A stretch of DNA of 37,409 nt from Candidatus Merdivicinus intestinigallinarum (GCA_018713335.1 DVOW01000038.1:1-37409), one strand, 5' to 3'. Positions 7,884-16,973 are shown, numbered from the stretch's first letter. Notes: generated by a model from the letters alone, not told the origin. Numbers and translations are program-made.

Positions 7884-10652
7884 TTAACGATCCGCAGCAC
7901 ACCGGAATCCGACTGTGGAAAGCCGGTTCATACGCGGGCCGAACAGCGGCAAAGGATGATGGTCATTAATTCGGTTCAGCCCTCCCGCGATCCACCAGCG
8001 CGCGTTCTTTCCGTTGGGCGCAGTATAAAAACTCCCGCCGCGAAGATACACCATTTCATGACTGCCGTTTGTAACAACGGCGTCCGTCCATTGGTAAACG
8101 TTTCCCACCAAGTCGTAAACGCCATATGGGCTTGCTCCAGAGGGATAAGCATCCACGTCCGACAATGCGCCTGTATCGTTATAGAACTGCGGATCGCTGT
8201 CATTCCCCCACGGATACAGTCTGCCATCCGCGCCGCCTGCCGCATACTGCCATTCCTGCTCGGTTGGCAGACGTTTGCCGGCCCAGCGGCAATAGGCGCA
8301 TGCATCCTGATAACTGACGAATGTGACCGGCTTATCCGCCAACTCGTCAGGCAGCACGAGCCCTGGCAAATGGTGCAAAAAGCCCTCCTGCTCGTAGGCC
8401 GTATCACCGCCATGATAGCCGGTTTCTTTTACAAATTTTAAGTATTCCTGATTTGTCACCGGATACGCATCCATATAGAAAGAAGGCAGATGTACTGCAA
8501 CAGGTTTGGAAGGTGCGCAGGTATGATAAAGGTCATCATTATTTGGCGAAAGGTTTATGTAAGTATTGAACCAGATCGGCTGTGAATGATGGACAGAATA
8601 CTGATATTCGCCTTCTGGGATCAGCACCATTCCTTCCCGGTTATTTGCCGCATAGGATGTTTTATTGCAGCGGGAGATGGCAAACAGGCGGACCGTTTCC
8701 GCCGGCAAAATCCCAATATCGCGGATCTGGTCCTGCTTGTCCCGCAATATCACCGTTACCGCTTCATTGGTAAAGCCAAATTCTTTGTATAAATCAATGT
8801 CCAGACGGCAGCGGCTTCCCTTCGTTTCCAGGCGGAACCTTTTTCTGGTATTCCCCCAATCCCTGCCCAGAATCAATTCCACCCAATCGCCTTCCCGGCA
8901 GTTATCGATGTCGACCGACAATTTCTCCATAAAATTAGATAACGTTAATAGCCTGGGATACGCTGCGATGCATCCAGCCGTATAGTCGGCCGTCCCGATC
9001 TCTACCCCCTGCCCCGCTTCATAGCCATCGATATGGGCCGCAAGGATGATTTGGCTGCCATCATGCCTCAGTTCCGCTTCTTTCAAGGCAAACAAATCAA
9101 TATAATGGGTACGATCGCTATCCGGCAGGGACAGCAGATCACCGGTAAACCCTTCCGGAATGGTGGAGCATATGGTATAAAGGCACATGTCCTTACCAGG
9201 CCATTGATTGATCCATATCCTAGGGTCCAAACTTTTGATAAACGGCTTCCATTGACGTGATAAAAAACAGCTTCTGTGCCCATCTAAAATTTGATGGGCT
9301 TTTTTCCAAATCTCCCAGTCGTTTTTACAATTCACATCATTCGTCCCAAACATCAGGTTGAACTCTATGCCATGTCCATTAAAAAAGGAGAGGACGATTT
9401 CATTGCGCATACGTTTTCCGAATAACCCAGGCCCCGTTACACGAAGCATCGGGTGATGAGGCAGGATATAACGCTTCAAATTGAAGGCAGTCATTACACT
9501 GCTGTCATGCAGCCTCCCCAAAAGGTTGGTTTGGCTTTTTTCATAACCCGGATCGCCTTCATTATAGGGAAGGTAATCCTTCTGGTTTTTTCTGGACAAT
9601 TCCCAAAGGGCTTCTGGGATTTCGCTCATACAATCCATATCAAAGCCGTCACAGTCCAATTCTTCGCCAATTTTCAGGAGATTTCGGAAAGAACGGTCCA
9701 TCAGCGCCTTTTCTTCTGTTTCAGAACCTGCGCGGTCCGCCTCGCTCCAAAAACAATACGCCAAGATGACGCGGATACCCAGCGACTGGACTTTATGGAT
9801 CTCATCGCGAAGCCCTGTTAACCCTCCCGGAAAACAGCGGTAATGGTCGAATTGGTCCCGTTCATCAAATCCGGCGCGCGGCCAAAACGGCCACAGCACA
9901 TAAATATCGATCTTCCCGATTTTCTGCGTCCATTTTTTCAGGGAAGAATAGAGGGTATACGCGCCGGTTTGCGGGTCCATCACCCCCCGGTCCCACGCCC
10001 AATTCATAAAAGCACAGGTAATATCGGGAACCCATGACAGCTGCCGGTATAGGGAATCGTCATACTCTTCCGGCGCATATTCATAGCATATCTTTTTTCG
10101 GAACATATCCTCTAAGGCATCATTGCGGTCGCCTTGGCCAGTGTACAGAAAGCACCTCATTTCCCTTTTTTCGCCTGGCTGGAATGTGAAACAGCCGTTT
10201 GCTTTCAATAAAATATTGAGAAACCCTTCTTGGCACGGCATCGTATAATACATGGAGTCACGAAATATATCCTGGGGAATGTGGGCCGTCATTTCGCCAA
10301 TGCCGCCTATACAGGCCTTTGACACGGAGCAGTCTGTCCGGTTCCCATCTTGGCAGCTGGATACAAAAAGTGTGTCCGAATCATATTGCAGCGGATCGCT
10401 CACGCACATTTCGGCAAAAGGAGGAAATAAATTGAGGAGGATCTCATGATTTGTTTGATTTTCCAGTATAAAGCATATCTTTTCTGTATTTGACCCAATC
10501 ACTACCTTTAAGGTGACCTCAGGAATGGATCGAAGGCAAAACATATCGTCTGCTGTGGGAACGAATTCATCCCCCTTGATATATAAAGGCGCGCTGGATA
10601 TTCCTGTATCCTTCAATACAAACCGGCTGTTTTCCCAGGAAATCATCCCCAT
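7884..10652 (-). CDS. TIM-barrel glycosidase-like protein fused to an FGE/SUMF1-like domain
   Basis: The product has about 922 residues from ATG 10652, which has AGGAGG 7 bases upstream. No signal peptide is visible, so it is probably cytoplasmic. Residues 1-240 look like a beta-sandwich. Residues 245-560 look like a glycosidase TIM barrel: YVLWPFWPRAGFDERDQF, LGIRVILAYCFWSE, and DCDGFDMDCMSE with candidate acidic residues D335, D338 and D340. Residues 674-919 match the formylglycine-generating-enzyme fold: GMVLIPEG, PVTNQEYLKF, CRWAGKRLPTEQEWQYAA, YPWGN, LVGNVYQWT, LRGGSFY and VGFRCA. The pair of active-site cysteines of real FGE, expected after RGGSF, is missing, so sulfatase activation is unlikely; the domain may bind sugar. 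The enzyme's substrate is not known. The hydrolase family is not one I can name. Confidence 0.75.
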   Translation of the reverse strand: MGMISWENSRFVLKDTGISSAPLYIKGDEFVPTADDMFCLRSIPEVTLKVVIGSNTEKICFILENQTNHEILLNLFPPFAEMCVSDPLQYDSDTLFVSSCQDGNRTDCSVSKACIGGIGEMTAHIPQDIFRDSMYYTMPCQEGFLNILLKANGCFTFQPGEKREMRCFLYTGQGDRNDALEDMFRKKICYEYAPEEYDDSLYRQLSWVPDITCAFMNWAWDRGVMDPQTGAYTLYSSLKKWTQKIGKIDIYVLWPFWPRAGFDERDQFDHYRCFPGGLTGLRDEIHKVQSLGIRVILAYCFWSEADRAGSETEEKALMDRSFRNLLKIGEELDCDGFDMDCMSEIPEALWELSRKNQKDYLPYNEGDPGYEKSQTNLLGRLHDSSVMTAFNLKRYILPHHPMLRVTGPGLFGKRMRNEIVLSFFNGHGIEFNLMFGTNDVNCKNDWEIWKKAHQILDGHRSCFLSRQWKPFIKSLDPRIWINQWPGKDMCLYTICSTIPEGFTGDLLSLPDSDRTHYIDLFALKEAELRHDGSQIILAAHIDGYEAGQGVEIGTADYTAGCIAAYPRLLTLSNFMEKLSVDIDNCREGDWVELILGRDWGNTRKRFRLETKGSRCRLDIDLYKEFGFTNEAVTVILRDKQDQIRDIGILPAETVRLFAISRCNKTSYAANNREGMVLIPEGEYQYSVHHSQPIWFNTYINLSPNNDDLYHTCAPSKPVAVHLPSFYMDAYPVTNQEYLKFVKETGYHGGDTAYEQEGFLHHLPGLVLPDELADKPVTFVSYQDACAYCRWAGKRLPTEQEWQYAAGGADGRLYPWGNDSDPQFYNDTGALSDVDAYPSGASPYGVYDLVGNVYQWTDAVVTNGSHEMVYLRGGSFYTAPNGKNARWWIAGGLNRINDHHPLPLFGPRMNRLSTVGFRCAADR

Positions 10653-10745
10653 ATCGTTTCCTCCTATTCTTTTGCTGCGGCGCCAGGAAGCGCCAGCACC
10701 CATATCGTATCCAGCATCTCCATTACGGATTTTTCAGTACCAACA

Positions 10746-10773
10746 GCCCCCGAAGGATTTTTTCTTCGGGGGC
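10746..10773. terminator. Strong hairpin between the two minus-strand sugar genes
   Basis: GCCCCCGAAG (10746-10755) and CTTCGGGGGC (10764-10773) form 10 perfect pairs around an 8-base loop. It lies between the stop of the GH99-like gene (10782) and the next minus-strand gene. The T-run (10775-10779) is on the plus-strand side, so as a minus-strand terminator it is imperfect. It may terminate partially or set mRNA stability. Confidence 0.55.
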
Positions 10774-10781
10774 GTTTTTCT

Positions 10782-11897
10782 TTATTCCGCCTGGAACACC
10801 CGCTTCAGAGCCTCCAGATAACCGTATCCGTACAGATCGTCCGGCTGAAGGTAGCTGGTTTCCGTCCACTCGTTCCAGCTGTTCACCGTAATCAGCGGCG
10901 GCTGGTTAGGGTGGGCGTCCGCATAAGCCTTCGCCATGCGGAAGGCCTCCTCCACCGCTTCCGGGGTGTTGTTCTTCACGATCCCCGGCCGGAAGCCCAG
11001 ATACCGGGGGTTATTGTCCCAGCCAATAGACACATGGGGGAAATACGGCACCGGGGATTTTGCGCCGATCATGGCCCACTCTTTTTGGGCATCTTTGAGG
11101 ATCTCCCGGTAATCCCGGTCGATATTGGCAAAATGAGCAAACTGGTAGTGGGTGATGCTGTCAAAGCCCAGGGCCGACACAGCCTCCCATGCCGGCAGAG
11201 ACTGGCGGTTCCCGTCCACGCCGCTGAGGTTCAAGGCGTTTTCAGACCAGAAAATCATCTGCAAATGCAGCCCCGGGAAGCCCGCCTGCATTGTCTGTTC
11301 CCGGAACCAATCCAAGGCCCGGCGGGTATTCTCCACGCCCCCTAAGCCCCGGACAAGGTTTGCAATGTCGTAAATAGCGTACACCGGTTTCCCGTCAATT
11401 TGATAGTAGGACGGATGGGAAAAATATTTCTCAATGGTGCGCAGGACGATCTTCTCAAAAGATGCCCGGTCCACAGCGCCGTCCCAGATTTCGCAGTCCT
11501 CGATGCCGGAATTGCGGATATCCCAAAGGTAGTTGACGCTGTGGTTGGCCCACATCGGGTAGAATTTCACCCGGTCGTTATTCTTCGCCTTCAAATACCC
11601 GTTGTTCAGGCACTGTTCCAGGAAGGGACGGTTTTCATACCAGTACCAGTCATAAATAAACACATTGACGCCGTGGTCCGCCGCAGCCGCGATCTGCCCT
11701 TCCATCACATAGGGGTCCGCTTCGTTGACATATCCCCACAAAGGCTTCCGGGGCCAGCTGTGTCCCGGGAATTTGGACACCGCGTTTTTTACAGACTGCC
11801 ACTCCCCGATCCCCTCCGGCCAGAAGATCCTGGCGCGGGGCTCGTCCCCGGTATAGGACGGCCAGATATAGGCCGCTACGTCATATTTGCCTGCCAT
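10782..11897 (-). CDS. GH99-like/WbsX-type glycan-active protein
   Basis: The 371-residue protein starts at ATG 11897, preceded by AAAAAGGAGGGG. An in-frame ATG at 11975 would lie inside the promoter, so it is rejected. DVAAYIWPSYTGD, HGVNVFIYDWYWYENRPFL and VNSWNEWTETSYLQPD are the landmarks of the GH99-like (WbsX) family, TIM-barrel proteins linked to endo-acting mannosidases and to polysaccharide gene clusters. The NEW-E segment near residue 345 carries likely catalytic acids. There is no signal peptide, so it should act on imported oligosaccharide. It is transcribed towards the large fused hydrolase and away from the beta-galactosidase. The exact substrate cannot be read from sequence. 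Confidence 0.82.
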   Translation of the reverse strand: MAGKYDVAAYIWPSYTGDEPRARIFWPEGIGEWQSVKNAVSKFPGHSWPRKPLWGYVNEADPYVMEGQIAAAADHGVNVFIYDWYWYENRPFLEQCLNNGYLKAKNNDRVKFYPMWANHSVNYLWDIRNSGIEDCEIWDGAVDRASFEKIVLRTIEKYFSHPSYYQIDGKPVYAIYDIANLVRGLGGVENTRRALDWFREQTMQAGFPGLHLQMIFWSENALNLSGVDGNRQSLPAWEAVSALGFDSITHYQFAHFANIDRDYREILKDAQKEWAMIGAKSPVPYFPHVSIGWDNNPRYLGFRPGIVKNNTPEAVEEAFRMAKAYADAHPNQPPLITVNSWNEWTETSYLQPDDLYGYGYLEALKRVFQAE

Positions 11898-11925
11898 TGT
11901 CGACCCCTCCTTTTTGCTTATCTGT

Positions 11926-11954
11926 ATTATAGCAGGAAGTTTTTTGTTTTTCAA
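11926..11954 (-). promoter_or_regulatory. Sigma-A promoter of the GH99-like gene
   Basis: On the minus strand TTGAAA (11949-11954) and TATAAT (11926-11931) are 17 bases apart, and a TG one base before the -10 box makes it an extended -10 promoter. It lies 29 bases before ATG 11897. Confidence 0.8.
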
Positions 11955-12125
11955 GAAGAAAACACAGTTTTTCATTCAGATTCAGCTTGATTTCTGTTGT
12001 ATTTTTCGGCAATTTCTCATGCACTTTTTTCGATGTGGATTTCGGCAAATGTAAGCGAACTCCATTCCCCGGGCCTGCTGACTGCACTACTCCATCTATT
12101 TCACGCCAAAAGGATTCAAAAAGGC

Positions 12126-12154
12126 TTGTAAATGCGCCTCATTTATGCTATAAT
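12126..12154 (+). promoter_or_regulatory. Sigma-A promoter of the beta-galactosidase gene
   Basis: TTGTAA (12126-12131) and TATAAT (12149-12154) are 17 bases apart with an extended -10 TG at 12146-12147. It drives the divergent GH2 gene. The 171 bases between this and the minus-strand promoter leave room for a shared regulator, but I see no clear operator. Confidence 0.78.
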
Positions 12155-12215
12155 TCCGTATAACAATGGCGTTTCGTACAAAAATTTTTGCAATCAATCG
12201 AAAGGAGTGGTCAAT

Positions 12216-15200
12216 ATGGACTGGCGGAGAAATTTTGACAGGATCCCCGAATGGGAACGGGTGGAGGTTTCCTCCATCCAGCGTGTGCCCGCACACACCA
12301 GCTGGGAGGCCTATGATTCCGCCGAAGAAGCGGCCGCAGGCGGCCTGTCCCGCAACAAACTCTCCCTCAACGGGGAGTGGCAGTTCAAACTGGAGGGATC
12401 CCCGGAGCAGGTGGGGGATTTTTATCGGGAGGACGCGTACCTTTCCGGCTTCTCCCCCATCGCGGTGCCGGGGAGCTGGGAGGCGCAGGGTTTTGGAAAG
12501 CCCATCTACACCAACGTCCCCTACCCGTGGGACTACAAGGCTGAAAGCGCCCACATGATCCGTCCCTCCCTCCGGGAAGAACGCCAGCTCCCCAACCCGC
12601 CTTACATCCCGGCGGACAACCCCACCGGCTGTTACCGCCGGAGCTTCACCCTCCCCGCCCATTTTGCGGGGAAAGAGATCTTCCTGCGTTTTGACGGGGT
12701 GGAAACGGCCTTCTATCTTTGGGTCAACGGGGAACCGGCAGGTTATTCGGAGGACAGCAAGCTCCCTTCTGAATTTAATGTGACAAAGTTCCTCCGTCCG
12801 GGTGAAAACACCGTTTCCCTGGCGGTGCTCCGCTTTTCCAAGAGCAGCTATCTGGAGGACCAGGATTACTGGCACATCTCCGGCATCCATCGGAATGTGT
12901 GGCTCATTGCAAAACCGGCCCTCTGTATCGAAGATTACAAAATCACCGCCCTGCCCGACCTTCACCGAGGCGGCGGAGAAGTAACGGCCGACATCCGGAT
13001 CTCCCGCCGGCCGGGGTTTGCCGACTGCCGGGTGCGGCTTTCCGTCGTTGACATGGCCGGTCAGGTGCTGGCCCAAGGGGAAGGGCCGGTCATGGAGTCC
13101 GCCCAATACCGGACGGACTGCCTGCCCACCGCCAATACCGGACGGGTCACACTAGAGCTTCCCGAAGTGCGGCTCTGGACGCCGGAAACGCCGGCCCTCT
13201 ACCGTGCCGTTATCACGCTGATCGGCCCGGACGGCGCGGAATGCGACTGGGAAAGCGGCCGGTTCGGTTTCAAAAAGATCGAAGTTGTGGACGGCGTGGT
13301 GCTCCTCAACGGCCAGCGCCTGCTCATCCGCGGGGTCAACCGCCACGATTTCTGCTGGGAAGGCGGCCGCACGGTCAGCCGGGCCCACATGGTCGAGGAG
13401 ATCCGGCAGATGAAGCGGCTGAACATCAATTCCGTCCGCACCTGCCACTATCCCGACTGCCCAGAATGGTACGACCTCTGCGACGAGCTGGGACTGCTCC
13501 TTGTATGCGAATGCAACCTGGAAACCCACGGCGTCATGGGCGCTTTGAGCCACGATCCGGCCTGGGCGGGACAGTACCTGGAACGGGCGGCGCGGATGGT
13601 TTCCCATTACAAGAACCATCCATCCATTTATTCCTGGTCCCTGGGCAACGAAAGCGGCGCCGGCCCCAGCCACGCGGCCATGTACGGCTTTATCAAGGAA
13701 TTTGACCCCACCCGGCTCTGCCAGTATGAGGCGGGCGAGCCGGGGAAGAATATTTCGGATGTGCGGGGATATATGTACGCCACGATCGAACGGATCTTGA
13801 AAATGCTGGCAAGCCCCACCGACAGCCGGCCGGTGATCCTGGTGGAATATCTATACCAGATCTGCAACAGCGGCGGCGGGATGGAAAAATTCCGGGAGCT
13901 CCTGGAACGGTATCCCCGGTTCCAGGGCGGCTACATCTGGGATTGGCAGGACAAAGCCCTGGTGGGGAAAACAGCGGACGGGAAAAAGTTCTTCGCTTAC
14001 GGCGGGGATTTCGGCGAGCCGGTGGTAGAATGGCAGAACCCGCCCTATATGACCAATAACGGCATCGTCCAAGCCGACCTCACCTGGAAACCGGTGGCTT
14101 ACGAAGTCAAAGAGGCTTACTGCCCTATCTGGCTGGAGAAGCCGCAGAATTTTTCCGCCTGGGATACCGCCGCCCCCGACCTCCGTTTCGTCCTCAAAAA
14201 CCGGACAATGACCCAGCGGGGCCGGGATTTCCGCTGTGAAGCGGTGCTGCGGGAGGACGGCGCTGAAGTTTCCCGCTGGGAGCTTTTGCTGCCCGACCTG
14301 GCCCCCATGTCCGAAACGGAGCTCACCGTCACGCTGCCCTTCCCCCGCCGGGAAGCTCACGAATACCATGTGGAATTCTCCTTCAGCCGCCGGAAGGACT
14401 GCTGGTTCGCCGCAGCAGGCGAGGAAATCGGCTTCCAGCAGTTTGCTGTAGCAGGCGGGCTGTACCGCCCGGCAGCGCTTTCGGCCCATGGAGCTGCCCC
14501 AACGCTTTCTTCTGACAGGGAACTGCTGAACGTGGAAGCGGGGACCCTTACGGCGGTATTCCGCAAACAGGATGGGGCGCTGGTCTCCCTCCAAAGGGAG
14601 GGAAAGGAATTTCTGGCCGGAGCCTCCGCCCCTGCTTTTGCCCGTCCCCGAACCGGCCTGGACTGCTGTCCCGGCTGGGGATGGTACGAACTGATGGCGC
14701 CTTTCCGGGATATGCAGGCCGCCGCCCAGGAGCCGGTGATCTTGAACGGGACTGACCGGGTGCGGATCGAATTTCCCTTTGTCATGCAGGGCGGCATCCC
14801 GGCGGAGGGACGCCTCTGCTATACTGTGCAGGAAGGCGGGATCGAAACCGAGTTTTCAGTCAGGCTGCCTGACCCGCTGCCGGCTGTTCCCCGAGTGGGA
14901 ATTATGCTGCCGGTTGCGGCTGGGCTGGAAAAGATCACCGCCTATGGGCGCGGGCCCCAGGAAAATTATGCGGACCGGAAGCTGGCGGCCCGGGTGCAGG
15001 TTTGGGAATCCACCGTTTCGGACCTGCATTTCCCCTTCAGCCCGCCCTCGGAAAACGGCGGCCACGAGGAAACCCGCTGGCTCCAGCTGCAGGATCATGC
15101 GGGGCATATGCTCAAGGTGAGGGCAGAGAAGCCCTTCCACTTTGACGTCCGGCACAATACGGTGGCGGAATACAGCGCCGGGCATGAGCATGAACTGCCC

Positions 15201-15341
15201 ATCCACGGGGAAAGCTGGCTCCACATCGACGCGGCCCACAGCCCCATTGGGTCGGATCTGTCCTGGAGCACCGGAATGCCCAAGGAATACCAGCTGACAG
15301 GCGGCCTTTACACCCTGCGCTTTATTCTTGAAATCAAATAA
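12216..15341 (+). CDS. lacZ: Beta-galactosidase, glycoside hydrolase family 2
   Basis: The enzyme hydrolyses terminal beta-galactosides such as lactose. I start at ATG 12216, with AAAGGAG upstream; an in-frame ATG at 12132 precedes the -10 box and is rejected. The 1041 residues follow the LacZ layout: sugar-binding jelly roll with YTNVPYPWD and DPTGCYRR-like NPTGCYRRSF, immunoglobulin-like domains, a TIM barrel with ICSVRTCHYP-like SVRTCHYPDCPEWYDLCDE, the acid/base glutamate E479 in GNESGAG, and the nucleophile E544 in ILVEYLYQ. GGYIWDWQDKAL follows. From about 765 there is the C-terminal small-subunit beta domain. No signal peptide, so it is intracellular. It is followed by a strong terminator, so it is a single-gene unit. 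Confidence 0.95.
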   Translation: MDWRRNFDRIPEWERVEVSSIQRVPAHTSWEAYDSAEEAAAGGLSRNKLSLNGEWQFKLEGSPEQVGDFYREDAYLSGFSPIAVPGSWEAQGFGKPIYTNVPYPWDYKAESAHMIRPSLREERQLPNPPYIPADNPTGCYRRSFTLPAHFAGKEIFLRFDGVETAFYLWVNGEPAGYSEDSKLPSEFNVTKFLRPGENTVSLAVLRFSKSSYLEDQDYWHISGIHRNVWLIAKPALCIEDYKITALPDLHRGGGEVTADIRISRRPGFADCRVRLSVVDMAGQVLAQGEGPVMESAQYRTDCLPTANTGRVTLELPEVRLWTPETPALYRAVITLIGPDGAECDWESGRFGFKKIEVVDGVVLLNGQRLLIRGVNRHDFCWEGGRTVSRAHMVEEIRQMKRLNINSVRTCHYPDCPEWYDLCDELGLLLVCECNLETHGVMGALSHDPAWAGQYLERAARMVSHYKNHPSIYSWSLGNESGAGPSHAAMYGFIKEFDPTRLCQYEAGEPGKNISDVRGYMYATIERILKMLASPTDSRPVILVEYLYQICNSGGGMEKFRELLERYPRFQGGYIWDWQDKALVGKTADGKKFFAYGGDFGEPVVEWQNPPYMTNNGIVQADLTWKPVAYEVKEAYCPIWLEKPQNFSAWDTAAPDLRFVLKNRTMTQRGRDFRCEAVLREDGAEVSRWELLLPDLAPMSETELTVTLPFPRREAHEYHVEFSFSRRKDCWFAAAGEEIGFQQFAVAGGLYRPAALSAHGAAPTLSSDRELLNVEAGTLTAVFRKQDGALVSLQREGKEFLAGASAPAFARPRTGLDCCPGWGWYELMAPFRDMQAAAQEPVILNGTDRVRIEFPFVMQGGIPAEGRLCYTVQEGGIETEFSVRLPDPLPAVPRVGIMLPVAAGLEKITAYGRGPQENYADRKLAARVQVWESTVSDLHFPFSPPSENGGHEETRWLQLQDHAGHMLKVRAEKPFHFDVRHNTVAEYSAGHEHELPIHGESWLHIDAAHSPIGSDLSWSTGMPKEYQLTGGLYTLRFILEIK

Positions 15342-15347
15342 CAAGTA

Positions 15348-15399
15348 CCGGCAGTCAGATCTGACCTTAAGAGGTTGGGCGCTGACTGCCGGATTTTTT
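15348..15399 (+). terminator. Intrinsic terminator after lacZ
   Basis: CCGGCAGTCAG (15348-15358) pairs perfectly with CTGACTGCCGG (15382-15392). A run of six T (15394-15399) follows after one A. The loop is long (23 bases), but the 11-pair GC-rich stem is strong. Confidence 0.88.
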
Positions 15400-15437
15400 C
15401 TGTCAAAAATAAAATTTTTCCAAATTCCAAAAAATCA

Positions 15438-15466
15438 TGCTATACAGATCGCCAAAATATCTGTAT
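15438..15466 (+). promoter_or_regulatory. Extended -10 promoter and dyad operator of the padR operon
   Basis: TGC then TATACA (15438-15446) is an extended -10 element with a poor -35 box 17 bases upstream. ATACAGAT (15442-15449) and ATCTGTAT (15459-15466) are perfect inverted repeats 9 bases apart, overlapping the -10 region and just downstream. This is the expected layout for repression by the dimeric PadR protein encoded next. Confidence 0.55.
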
Positions 15467-15521
15467 GATAGACATTGTCTAATGGTAGACGGATTCTGGT
15501 TAAAGGGAGGGGCTCGTACTG

Positions 15522-15881
15522 ATGGAAAAATGCGCTTGCAAAGGCTCGTTTTTGGACAGGCTCTTGCAGCCTACCATATTGATGCTGCTGTATCGGAAAC
15601 CTCTGCACGGCTTTTCCATTTTGAAGGAAATGGAAAAAAGCGGCATTATGGATTACAGCGGGATCGACCCGACAGGGCTTTACCGGACCTTAAAGAAAAT
15701 GGAGGCGGCAGGGCTGCTGGTTTCCGAATGGGACATGAGCGACCAGCCGCGCCGGGTTTACAAAATCACGGAGGACGGAAAAGACTGCCTGAAGCACTGG
15801 AAATCAACGCTCACAGACTATAAAAAAAGCATCGGCAATCTCATCGATGCGATTTCAGCTGTATTAGACGAAACAAAATAA
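15522..15881 (+). CDS. PadR family transcriptional regulator
   Basis: The 119-residue protein has a winged helix-turn-helix of the PadR type: MLLYRKPLHGFSILKEM, then IDPTGLYRTLKKMEAAGLL and the wing RRVYKITEDGKDCL, followed by a short C-terminal dimerisation helix ending at the stop. ATG 15522 follows AAAGGGAGGGG. Such proteins usually repress their own operon and respond to a small molecule. It is the first gene of a row with a radical SAM enzyme and an ABC importer, with a 25-base gap to the next gene. It probably senses the compound handled by these proteins. N-terminal cysteines C4 and C6 are present but no known sensing motif is visible. Confidence 0.92.
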   Translation: MEKCACKGSFLDRLLQPTILMLLYRKPLHGFSILKEMEKSGIMDYSGIDPTGLYRTLKKMEAAGLLVSEWDMSDQPRRVYKITEDGKDCLKHWKSTLTDYKKSIGNLIDAISAVLDETK

Positions 15882-15906
15882 CGCGCAGAAAGGCAAGGAA
15901 ACGAGT

Positions 15907-16962
15907 ATGAAAGCATTGGACATTCGATTTCAGGAAATTTTGGAAAAGGCGGAAAACGGCCAGCCCCTGAACCGGGAGGACTGCCGCTATCTCCTCAAGC
16001 TGGACGAAAAGAGCTTTGAGGCCGGGCTCCTTCGGGCGGAGGCCGCTTCCATCATCCGCGGCAAAAACGAAAATTCCGCCATCATCCTGGGGCAGATCGG
16101 CGTCGATGTGAAGCCCTGCCCCGGCGGCTGCAAATTCTGCACCTTTGGGGAAAAGCACACCCACTTTAACCGGGTGCGGATGTCAAAGGAAGAACTGACC
16201 CAGAAGATCGAGGAGTTCTGCCGTTACGGCGACCTGTACGGCCTTTACCTGATGACGATGCACGATTATGATCGGGAGCATTATTTAAAATGCGTGGAGC
16301 TGGCCCGCAAAATCGCCCCCTCCACTACGCAGATCTGGGCCAATGTGGGAGACACCACTCTGGAAGGGTACAAGGAGCTCCGGGCCGCAGGGGTCACCGG
16401 CGTGTACCATGTGTGCAGGCTGCGGGAAGGAATCGATACGGACTTAAAGCCGGAGGACCGGGTCCAGTCCATGCGCAACGCATTGGAGGCAGGGCTGGAA
16501 TTGTACACCTGCTGTGAGCCCATCGGCCCGGAGCATTCCGTGGACGAGCTGGTGGACAACATCTTTATCGGCATCGAAATGGATATTTACCAGCATGCGG
16601 CCATGCGGCGGGTGGCTGTGCCCGGCGCGCCTTTGGCCCATTACGGGCAGATCAGCGAGCTGCGGCTGGCGCAGATCGTAGCAGTCATCGCCCTGGCCAG
16701 CGCCACCGTCCCCACCATGGCTTATATGGGGGCCCACGAGCCCAACGAACTGTGCTATACGGCGGGGGCCAACATCATCACCGCGGAAAGCGGCGCCAAC
16801 CCCCGGGACAACAGTGCGGATACCTCCCAAAACCGCGGCATGGACATGGCCCGCTGCCGCAAAATGATGTTTGAATGCGGCTTTGATTATCTGCGCCGGG
16901 GCGATGAAAGCAAGATCCCCCTGGATTTCGACTATTTGGTAAAAACAGATTCCTGGCACTAA
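15907..16962 (+). CDS. BioB-like radical SAM protein of unknown substrate
   Basis: The 351-residue protein carries KPCPGGCKFCTFGEKH, a CX3CX2C radical SAM cluster motif (C71, C75, C78), in a TIM-barrel arrangement like biotin synthase and HydE. Later parts include VYHVCRLREGIDTDLKPEDR, CCEPIGPEHS and a C-terminal BATS-like region (MAYMGAHEPNEL, AGANIITAES). Compared with BioB the surrounding motifs differ and I cannot assign the [2Fe-2S] ligands, so it is not called biotin synthase. The ABC-type genes downstream suggest it modifies an imported compound or its product. It lies between the PadR regulator and a lipoprotein, in one transcription unit. Confidence 0.82.
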   Translation: MKALDIRFQEILEKAENGQPLNREDCRYLLKLDEKSFEAGLLRAEAASIIRGKNENSAIILGQIGVDVKPCPGGCKFCTFGEKHTHFNRVRMSKEELTQKIEEFCRYGDLYGLYLMTMHDYDREHYLKCVELARKIAPSTTQIWANVGDTTLEGYKELRAAGVTGVYHVCRLREGIDTDLKPEDRVQSMRNALEAGLELYTCCEPIGPEHSVDELVDNIFIGIEMDIYQHAAMRRVAVPGAPLAHYGQISELRLAQIVAVIALASATVPTMAYMGAHEPNELCYTAGANIITAESGANPRDNSADTSQNRGMDMARCRKMMFECGFDYLRRGDESKIPLDFDYLVKTDSWH

Positions 16963-16973
16963 TGGAGATCCCC

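Noticed and set aside
7884-10652. Functional formylglycine-generating enzyme
   Set aside because: The catalytic cysteine pair after the RGGSF motif is missing, and no sulfatase gene is present in the window.
12096-13106. Minus-strand open frame opposite the start of lacZ
   Set aside because: It covers the lacZ promoter and the N-terminal part of the beta-galactosidase and has no ribosome site.
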